DNA from: Akkermansiaceae bacterium
GTDB lineage: Bacteria; Verrucomicrobiota; Verrucomicrobiia; Verrucomicrobiales; Akkermansiaceae
Direction of reading: 5' to 3'
Length of the DNA: 5,323 nucleotides
Assembly (NCBI GenBank): GCA_903909905.1
Contig: CAIVXP010000326.1
Location: 1-5,323 of the forward strand
Below the pieces are notes generated by a model. That model was not told the DNA's origin and did no database searches. It saw only the letters and a list, made by a program, of their open reading frames with translations. Shown here piece by piece: positions 1 to 4,286 of the stretch (the first letter of the stretch is position 1; every line of letters starts with the position of its first letter). Position numbers and translations under genes: made by a program.

Positions 1-274
1 AGATCGCACCGCCGCGGGCATTCACGACCTTGTCGATGCCATCGACGATGATTCTTGAAAGCACTGAGGGGGACGGCTCGTTTTCAATGGCGAGACCGAG
101 TGCGTGCAGGAAGGAAAACATCCGCTGTTCCTCGCCTTCGAGCTCGTTGAACTTTTTGCGGATCAGTCGGTTGCGCTGACGTTGATTGCGCAGGGCGAAA
201 ATAAGAATCAGCGCGACAAGCATGAACACCGCGAGCGCGACCAGTGGTGAGTACTGCAGCCCGGGGATGTTCAT
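1..274 (-). CDS. Membrane-anchored GAF-domain protein, probable PP2C/SpoIIE-type phosphatase (N-terminus only, cut by window edge)
   Basis: Only the first 91 codons are in the window; the gene continues past base 1. It starts MNIPGLQYSPLVALAVF, and residues 10-28 form one hydrophobic membrane segment. A strongly basic stretch (RNQRQRNRLIRKK) follows, which fits a short N-out/C-in anchor. After a charged linker, residues 51-91 (MFSFLHALGLAIENEPSP..., then RIIVDGIDKVVNARGGAI) look like the start of a GAF sensor domain. In related bacteria this layout (membrane anchor, GAF, PP2C/SpoIIE phosphatase) follows a STAS gene, as here. The phosphatase domain itself lies outside the window, so that part is inference. 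Such enzymes dephosphorylate a STAS antagonist in partner-switching pathways. The ATG lies 20 bases after the stop of the STAS gene, so the two are probably co-transcribed. No Shine-Dalgarno sequence is evident. Confidence 0.72.
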   Translation of the reverse strand, partial: MNIPGLQYSPLVALAVFMLVALILIFALRNQRQRNRLIRKKFNELEGEEQRMFSFLHALGLAIENEPSPSVLSRIIVDGIDKVVNARGGAI

Positions 275-294
275 GGAGTCCGATTGGCTGATGT

Positions 295-885
295 TTATGA
301 TTGCGTCTGCCGACCGGTTTCCGGCGACTTGGCGTCCTTGGCGGTTTCTTTTTCCAACATGGAGACCACGGCGGAAAAAGCCTGCTCGTTTTTCTCGTTG
401 AGGGCGGACAACTTGCGATGGGCTTCCAGCACATGGAGCCCGCTCCCGCGCGGGTCGCTCGCAGCGCTGGCGCCGATCGGTTTCAGCTCGTTGCGGATCG
501 TGTTGAGCTTGCCTTGCCAGCCGGCAGCCGGCGGGTCGATTTCCATCAGAAAATCCAACCCCAAGTCTTCGAGCGAGCGGCGGTTGCGTTCATCGGCGCT
601 GGCGATTTGAAGCGTGCCGCCATCGACCGCCGAAAGCTTCGAGGCCATGCCGGCGAGAGTGCCCATGAAGGTTGAGTCCATGCCCGTGCACGCGTCGAGG
701 TCGACGACCAGATGTTTCTCGCCGGCACCGATTCGCTCTTCGGCATAGGCTTTCATCAGCGGGCTGTTGCGAAAGGAGCCTTTCCCTTCGCAACGGATCC
801 AACTGAAACCATCAAAGACTCCAACAATAATGGGATGATCGGCAGGCACAAGAGTGTGGGAGCATGATTCATGCACCCGACGCAT
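295..885 (-). CDS. STAS-domain protein, anti-sigma factor antagonist-like
   Basis: This is a protein of about 196 residues from the ATG at 885. An in-frame TTG at 915 would give 206. A STAS fold is read across roughly residues 15-125: a strand region IIVGVFDGFSWIRCEG, then HLVVDLDACTGMDSTFMG, then GGTLQIASAD and the helix SLEDLGLDFLMEIDPP. The serine/threonine in GMDST sits where SpoIIAA/RsbV-type antagonists are phosphorylated by an anti-sigma kinase. Unusually for a bare SpoIIAA (about 110 residues), there is a C-terminal extension of some 75 residues. It contains HVLEAHRKLSALNEKNEQAF and looks helical, possibly a coiled coil for partner contact. The downstream membrane GAF/phosphatase-like gene on the same strand suggests the two work together: the phosphatase would remove phosphate from this protein so that it can bind its kinase or anti-sigma partner. 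No kinase or sigma factor is in view. The start is uncertain because no candidate has a good ribosome binding site. Confidence 0.85.
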   Translation of the reverse strand: MRRVHESCSHTLVPADHPIIVGVFDGFSWIRCEGKGSFRNSPLMKAYAEERIGAGEKHLVVDLDACTGMDSTFMGTLAGMASKLSAVDGGTLQIASADERNRRSLEDLGLDFLMEIDPPAAGWQGKLNTIRNELKPIGASAASDPRGSGLHVLEAHRKLSALNEKNEQAFSAVVSMLEKETAKDAKSPETGRQTQS

Positions 886-950
886 GAAGCTAAAATCGCC
901 CGCGCCAAAGGTCAATCATGCATCTTGAAAATCGCGTGGGGTGGACGAAT

Positions 951-981
951 TTGAACCACGAACAGCACGAAATTTCATATT
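951..981 (+). promoter_or_regulatory. Weak candidate promoter upstream of the HicB-like gene
   Basis: TTGAAC (951-956) and CATATT (976-981) resemble -35 and -10 boxes but are 19 bases apart, and TTGAAC matches only 4 of 6 consensus positions. They lie 34 bases upstream of the HicB-like ATG. This is an assignment by eye with little power. It is listed because nothing else in the 129-base gap between the divergent genes resembles a promoter for this gene. Confidence 0.2.
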
Positions 982-1014
982 GCGGATCGCTTCGGGCGTT
1001 GGGATTCTGGAGCT

Positions 1015-1164
1015 ATGAAATTGAAAGCCATCATCCACGAAGCGGAAGAGGGCGGATTCTGGGCTGAGGTCCCGGCTCTTCCGGGGTGTTTTACCCAAGG
1101 CGAATCTCTCGAAGAGTTGGAGGCCAATCTCACCGATGCGATTGAGGCTTGGCGGGCTGCTTGA
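1015..1164 (+). CDS. HicB-like antitoxin domain protein, short and without a visible HicA partner
   Basis: This 49-residue reading frame begins MKLKAIIHEAEEGGFWAEVP and continues ALPGCFTQGESLEELEANLT, ending DAIEAWRAA. It matches the partial RNase-H-like fold of HicB antitoxins: a first strand, the GG(F/Y)WAEVPALPGC signature at residues 13-25, the T/SQGES(L)EE turn, and the helix that normally runs into 'AIEAW' or 'AIEGCL'. Full HicB proteins continue some 20 or more residues further, often with a DNA-binding tail, so this one stops right at the core domain. HicB neutralises the HicA mRNA interferase, but no HicA-like gene lies on either side. A GGAG sequence (1009-1012) sits only 2 bases before the ATG, closer than ideal. 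The next gene on the same strand is the HigB toxin, 72 bases downstream. It could be an orphan antitoxin, a remnant of a hicBA locus, or a stand-alone HicB-like regulator. Confidence 0.78.
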   Translation: MKLKAIIHEAEEGGFWAEVPALPGCFTQGESLEELEANLTDAIEAWRAA

Positions 1165-1178
1165 AGCGTCCTGACAAG

Positions 1179-1201
1179 AATTACGAAACGCGTAATTACG
1201 C
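1179..1201 (+). promoter_or_regulatory. Inverted repeat, candidate HigA operator
   Basis: AATTACG (1179-1185) and CGTAATT (1191-1197) form a 7-base inverted repeat around a 5-base spacer. The right arm is also part of a perfect 12-base palindrome, GCGTAATTACGC (1190-1201). The element touches the putative -35 box of the higBA promoter, which is where an autorepressing antitoxin such as HigA would bind. The symmetry is seen directly. The link to HigA is an inference from the general habit of HigA and other XRE-type antitoxins to repress their own promoters. Confidence 0.5.
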
Positions 1202-1229
1202 TTGACGAAATTTGATGCAGGCATATTTT
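1202..1229 (+). promoter_or_regulatory. Candidate sigma70-like promoter of higBA
   Basis: TTGACG (1202-1207) is separated by 16 bases from TATTTT (1224-1229), matching 5/6 and 4/6 of the consensus hexamers. It directly follows the palindromic element at 1179-1201. Transcription would be expected to start about 7 bases after the -10 box, at about 1236-1237. That coincides with the GTG chosen as the higB start, so the transcript may have almost no leader. Confidence 0.4.
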
Positions 1230-1236
1230 GCTTTTG

Positions 1237-1518
1237 GTGATCGAAAGTTTCGGCGATTCAGCGACTGAAAGCATCTACCGAGGTTTGCGAGTACGAGGCT
1301 TGCCTGGAGAAATCCAAGTGCGGGCCAGACGCAAGTTGCGGATGCTCAATCAGGCGAAAATTGTTGAAGATCTTCAGATTCCTCCGGGCAACCGACTTGA
1401 GCAATTGAAGGGGAAGCTGGCAGGATTCTGGAGCATTCGCATCAACCAACAATGGAGGGTCATTTTTCGTTGGGAAAATGGCTTGAAGTACGGAGTAAAG
1501 ATCATCGACTACCACTAA
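1237..1518 (+). CDS. higB: HigB/RelE-family mRNA interferase toxin
   Basis: From GTG at 1237 this encodes 93 residues, a normal length for HigB. TTG codons at 1228 and 1234 would add two or three residues, but family members begin 'MIxSF', which matches M(V)IESFGD here. Residues 57-79 carry the hallmark of the HigB/plasmid-killer family: QLKGKLAGFWSIRINQQWR, then VIFRW, with a conserved C-terminal DYH (91-93). The protein is basic (RVRARRKLR at residues 28-36), as expected for a ribosome-dependent endoribonuclease that cuts translated mRNA. The reading frame is intact, with no sign of inactivation. The antitoxin gene higA follows after 4 bases. This toxin-first order is typical of higBA and contrasts with most other toxin-antitoxin pairs. 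No ribosome binding site is visible before the start, in keeping with a possible leaderless mRNA. Confidence 0.93.
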   Translation: MIESFGDSATESIYRGLRVRGLPGEIQVRARRKLRMLNQAKIVEDLQIPPGNRLEQLKGKLAGFWSIRINQQWRVIFRWENGLKYGVKIIDYH

Positions 1519-1522
1519 GATT

Positions 1523-1825
1523 ATGAGCACATCCAAATACCTGCCACTGATTCATCCGGGGGAGATTCTACTCGAGGAATTCATCAAGCCGATGGGCTTG
1601 AGTCTTGCGTTCGTGTCCCGTTCCACGGGCATTCCTGCGTCGCGTCTTACCGAGATCACCAAGTGCAGGCGTGGAGTGAGTGCGGAGACGGCTTTGCGTT
1701 TGGCGAAATTTTTTGGCACATCGGCTGCGTTCTGGGTTGGCTTGCAGTCCGAGCACGATCTTGAGCTTGCAGATCGAACCTTGGGGGTAAAGGTCAGGCG
1801 CGAGGTGGTGCCGATGGCATCGTGA
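1523..1825 (+). CDS. higA: HigA-family antitoxin, XRE-type helix-turn-helix
   Basis: This 100-residue protein begins MSTSKYLPLIHPGEILLEEF, the characteristic HigA N-terminus ('HPGEILxEEFxxPxGLS'). Residues 25-64 form the helix-turn-helix: GLSLAFVSRSTGIPASRLTE followed by ITKCRRGVSAETALRLAKFF. The tail GTSAAFWVGLQSEHDLELA is also family-typical. It should bind and neutralise HigB, and as a dimer repress the higBA promoter; the symmetric element at 1179-1201 is the obvious candidate site. The ATG lies 4 bases after the higB stop, so the two genes are surely translated from one mRNA. Upstream of the ATG there is only AAGA-like purine content, so translation may depend on coupling with higB. Length and motifs are complete, so the module appears functional. 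Confidence 0.95.
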   Translation: MSTSKYLPLIHPGEILLEEFIKPMGLSLAFVSRSTGIPASRLTEITKCRRGVSAETALRLAKFFGTSAAFWVGLQSEHDLELADRTLGVKVRREVVPMAS

Positions 1826-1827
1826 TG

Positions 1828-1848
1828 GGCTCGGGTATTTGAGCCTTT
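1828..1848 (+). terminator. Weak hairpin in the convergent gap after higA
   Basis: GGCTC (1828-1832) can pair with GAGCC (1841-1845), extended inwards by two G-T pairs, and is followed by TTT. The stem is short and the T run only three long. It lies in the 28-base gap between the convergent higA and lipoprotein genes, where a terminator would be expected. Confidence 0.3.
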
Positions 1849-1853
1849 GCGCT

Positions 1854-2309
1854 TCACTCCCAGAGGTACGAGTGATGACTGGCGATTTCGCGGCCGCCGC
1901 GCTTGAGTGTGGCCTTCCATGCGAGGACGCGGCCGCCCTTGCTGAAATCGGCGCCGGTGACGCGAAACTCGGTTTTGCCGTTGCGAGAGGAAGAATCACA
2001 GCGCTGCGATTGGCGTTTGACCAAGCTGGCGGTTGCGCCTTGTTGGTATTCAAAGATCAGCTCGACTTCGCCTTTGCCCGCGCCTGCCGGATCGCTCCAG
2101 TGCATCGTGTAGTAGTGGCCGAGCCGCTCGTTGCGTTCGGCGGCGGTGATGGCCCCATGAAGTCGTCGCAGCTTCTCCATGCGCACCATCGGCTCCTCGG
2201 TCGCTGGCATTGAGAAATCGCGCATGAAGAACGAGTCCACCTCCAGTGAACTGCGGGTGCTGCAGCCGGTCAGGCACAGAATCACCATAAGGCCAAGTAT
2301 GCATCTCAT
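1854..2309 (-). CDS. Small predicted lipoprotein of unknown function
   Basis: From the ATG at 2309 this encodes 151 residues. An in-frame ATG at 2318 would add three. The N-terminus MRCILGLMVILCLTGCSTRS is a short type II signal peptide: a positive residue, a hydrophobic core, then lipobox L-T-G-C with Cys16 as the lipidation site. The mature part is about 135 residues and soluble. It contains a charged helix (EEPMVRMEKLRRLHGAITAA, then ERNERLGHYYTMHWSD), followed by alternating segments that read as strands (EVELIFEYQQG, FRVTGADFSKGGRVLAWKAT), ending SHHSYLWE. I do not recognise a named domain and do not assign a function. It resembles, from memory, small lipoproteins with a 'SYLW' ending in other Verrucomicrobiota, which I could not confirm. 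The gene is divergent from phoH, with 87 bases between starts, and convergent with higA. No Shine-Dalgarno sequence is seen. Confidence 0.78.
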   Translation of the reverse strand: MRCILGLMVILCLTGCSTRSSLEVDSFFMRDFSMPATEEPMVRMEKLRRLHGAITAAERNERLGHYYTMHWSDPAGAGKGEVELIFEYQQGATASLVKRQSQRCDSSSRNGKTEFRVTGADFSKGGRVLAWKATLKRGGREIASHHSYLWE

Positions 2310-2396
2310 GGCGACCATTCAAGCGGCGGGAAAAAGAAATTCAAGGCACATCCGCCGGTCGATGTCATTTGACCTGGCCCCGCTTCCTCGGCGAGG

Positions 2397-3377
2397 ATGT
2401 CGACACCGCTCATGAACGAAAGCCAACTTTCGGAAATCAAACTGGAATTCGACACGCCGCAATTCCTGCACGCGCTTATTGCCAACGATCCAAAAAACCT
2501 CGGCTATCTTGAGTCGGCGTTGGGTGTGAAGGCGGTGACGCGCGAGGGCTGGCTGGTGCTTGCGGGTGAGCCCGGCGCTTTGGGGTTGGCGCGCGCGGCC
2601 TTTGCGGATCTTGAGCAGGCTTTGCGAAAAGGCGGGCGGATCGATGCGCGGGATTTCCAGCTCGCGGTCGATGTGGCGGCGCGTTCGGAAAAAATCGGGG
2701 TCAACCAACTGGCAGAGGTCAAGCTCGTCGGTTCGCGTGGCCGCAAGCCGGTGATGCCGAAGACTCCATCGCAGTTGGAGTACATTCGTGCGATCGAGAG
2801 TCACGATGTGGTTTTTGGTTTGGGTCCAGCGGGCACGGGCAAGACTTACCTTGCGATGGCGATGGCGCTCACGCAGCTCAAGCGGCGTGTCATGCAGCGG
2901 ATCGTGTTGACGCGTCCTGCGGTTGAGGCTGGCGAGGCCTTGGGTTTCTTACCGGGCGATTTGCGCGAAAAGGTCGCGCCATATTTGCGGCCGCTTTACG
3001 ACGCGATCCACGACATGCTCGATCCGGATGAGGGTCAGCGATATCTCGAAGAGGGCACCATTGAAATTGCCCCGCTGGCCTTCATGCGTGGGCGGACGCT
3101 TTCGCGATCGTTTGTGATTCTCGATGAGGCGCAGAACACGACGCGTGAGCAGATGTTCATGGCGTTGACGCGTTTGGGTGAGGACTCGAAAATGGTCATC
3201 ACCGGCGACAGCTCGCAGGTGGATCTCAAACCAGGAGTGCGCTCGGGGCTCGCCGAGGCCGAGCATGCGCTGCAGGGCGTTGAGGGGATTGCCTTTCAGC
3301 GATTTTCGCAGGCCGACATCATCCGTCACGCGGTAGTCGGGCGCATCGTCGAAGCCTACGAACGGTATCGCGGGTGA
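2397..3377 (+). CDS. PhoH-family ATPase (PhoH-like/YbeZ)
   Basis: This 326-residue protein is a typical length for PhoH-like ATPases. After an N-terminal region of about 120 residues comes the PhoH P-loop domain. It has Walker A GPAGTGKT (143-150), the family signature TRPAVEAGEALGFLPGDLRE (172-191) with KVAPYLRPLYDAI after it, Walker B FVILDEAQN (239-247), and a sensor-like ITGDSSQVDL (268-277). The C-terminal helix RFSQADIIRHAVVGRIVEAY follows. All motifs are intact. In E. coli the relative YbeZ works with the endoribonuclease YbeY in RNA and ribosome metabolism, and an ATP-driven role is assumed here. No ybeY follows; the next gene is on the opposite strand. Start choice is between ATG 2397 and ATG 2412 (five residues shorter). 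GAGG at 2393-2396 abuts the first and lies 15 bases from the second, so neither has a proper ribosome binding site. Confidence 0.95.
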   Translation: MSTPLMNESQLSEIKLEFDTPQFLHALIANDPKNLGYLESALGVKAVTREGWLVLAGEPGALGLARAAFADLEQALRKGGRIDARDFQLAVDVAARSEKIGVNQLAEVKLVGSRGRKPVMPKTPSQLEYIRAIESHDVVFGLGPAGTGKTYLAMAMALTQLKRRVMQRIVLTRPAVEAGEALGFLPGDLREKVAPYLRPLYDAIHDMLDPDEGQRYLEEGTIEIAPLAFMRGRTLSRSFVILDEAQNTTREQMFMALTRLGEDSKMVITGDSSQVDLKPGVRSGLAEAEHALQGVEGIAFQRFSQADIIRHAVVGRIVEAYERYRG

Positions 3378-3413
3378 GGCAGGCTTGGGCAAAGCTTGTA
3401 ATCCAGCGCTGAA

Positions 3414-4127
3414 TTATTGCGCCGGTGGAGTTTCGCCTTCTTTGGGGGCGAGTTCCGCAGCCCTTTTCTTCATTTCCTCTAATTCTTTGGAATTGGCCAC
3501 TGGGGCAGGGTTTGTCGTGGCGGAGCTTGCGGATGTCGTTGCCACCTCGGGGCTGGTCGGCACTGTCACGTTGGGTGGCGTTTGATCCGGCGGAGCGATG
3601 GTCGGTGTGGGCTCGGTGGCTGGCGCGTCGGGGTCGATGACTGTCGGAATGGAGCCTGCCGGCGGTTGTTCGCCTGGGGCAAGTTGTGGAAGTGGTTGAT
3701 CCGATCCAGGTAGAGGTGGGTAAAGTTGGATTTCGTTCGGATTTGTGGGTGGAAGTGGTGCTGCGTTTTCCGCGCTGCCTTCGACCATGACGGATGGCAC
3801 AAAGCCGATTTCACCACTGTCGAGCTCGACCTTGAGGTAGCTATCAACCGTTGAGACCACCTTCATCGAAGTGCCGCGTGGCAAAACTTTGTCCGCATCC
3901 GAGTCGCCTTTGGGGCGTTTTGTAAAAAATGCCGTGTTGTCGACGGTGGCTCGCACGAATTCACCGGCGCGGAAGCCGGGTTCGATTAGCGGCGAAGTGT
4001 TGTTAGAGCCCGGAGCGCGGAGCGGATCGGCATCTCCAAAACCCACCGGTCCGTCGGAGGTGCCACATGCCACGAACCCGAGGGCGGAGACGCCGGATGC
4101 CAATGCAATTTTTATCAATTGATTCAT
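3414..4127 (-). CDS. Predicted lipoprotein with SH3-like domain and long proline-rich tail
   Basis: From the ATG at 4127 this encodes 237 residues. The ATG at 4145 would put six residues ahead of the signal peptide and is less likely. The N-terminus MNQLIKIALASGVSALGFVA ends at Cys21, a plausible though not ideal lipobox (F-V-A-C). Residues 55-117 read as a bacterial SH3-like domain: GEFVRATVDNTAFF, an acidic-basic loop, LPRGTSMKVVSTVDSYLKVE, then SGEIGFVPSVMVEG. About 90 residues follow that are very rich in Pro, Thr, Ala and Ser (121-212) and probably disordered. The C-terminus is a short charged helix (SKELEEMKKRAAELAPKEGE). Such proteins usually sit in the envelope, where SH3-like domains bind peptidoglycan or proteins and the proline tail acts as a spacer. 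The exact role is unknown. It is convergent with phoH (36-base gap) and divergent from the PfkB-family kinase gene. Start and function rest on inference; the reading frame is well supported. Confidence 0.82.
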   Translation of the reverse strand: MNQLIKIALASGVSALGFVACGTSDGPVGFGDADPLRAPGSNNTSPLIEPGFRAGEFVRATVDNTAFFTKRPKGDSDADKVLPRGTSMKVVSTVDSYLKVELDSGEIGFVPSVMVEGSAENAAPLPPTNPNEIQLYPPLPGSDQPLPQLAPGEQPPAGSIPTVIDPDAPATEPTPTIAPPDQTPPNVTVPTSPEVATTSASSATTNPAPVANSKELEEMKKRAAELAPKEGETPPAQ

Positions 4128-4141
4128 CAGTGCGGTTTCTA

Positions 4142-4190
4142 ACATGCCGCTGAAGTGGCGTCAATACCGCCAAAAGCGCAGCCGGCATGT
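4142..4190. repeat. Nested inverted repeat in the divergent intergenic region
   Basis: ACATGCCG (4142-4149) is an exact inverted match of CGGCATGT (4183-4190). Inside the 33-base spacer, TGGCG (4156-4160) pairs with CGCCA (4168-4172). It lies 15 bases upstream of the ATG of the SH3 lipoprotein and within the 159-base gap to the kinase gene. It might act as an operator or as a 5' untranslated hairpin on the lipoprotein mRNA. Arms of this size can also occur by chance. Confidence 0.4.
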
Positions 4191-4286
4191 CGTGGCTCGG
4201 GCTTTACGGGCGGCTGATTGCAAGCGATCTTGACCAAGGACAGTGGGTGATCCAGATTTGGAATCCCGACATTTTTCAGTACCCGC

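Noticed and set aside
887..915. TTGACC-17-TAGCTT on the minus strand before the STAS gene
   Set aside because: The -10 box matches only 3 of 6 positions and would start transcription downstream of the chosen ATG. It would require a later, unsupported start codon.
918..1067. Open frame of 49 codons on the plus strand starting ATG at 918
   Set aside because: It overlaps the HicB-like gene out of frame by 53 bases and has no domain support or ribosome binding site. It is kept only as a possible remnant in the findings.
1365..1376. 12-base palindrome TGAAGATCTTCA inside higB
   Set aside because: It encodes ordinary residues of the toxin (around V-E-D-L-Q) and lies mid-gene. A palindrome of this size can arise by chance.
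2324..2357. CGGCGG/CCGCCG inverted repeat between the small lipoprotein and phoH
   Set aside because: It is a GC-rich 6-base arm pair in GC-rich DNA with a 22-base spacer. There is no further support.
2319..2804. Minus-strand open frame across the phoH 5' part, and several similar long minus-strand frames opposite phoH and the kinase gene
   Set aside because: They are antisense to well-supported genes, with arginine/proline-rich translations and no domain-like pattern, as expected from GC-rich coding DNA read on the wrong strand.
3381..3397. Hairpin AGGCTT/AAGCTT after the phoH stop, plus palindrome CAGCGCTG at 3404-3411
   Set aside because: The first stem contains a G-T pair and has no T run after it on either strand. 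This is too weak to call a terminator, although the convergent position would suit one.
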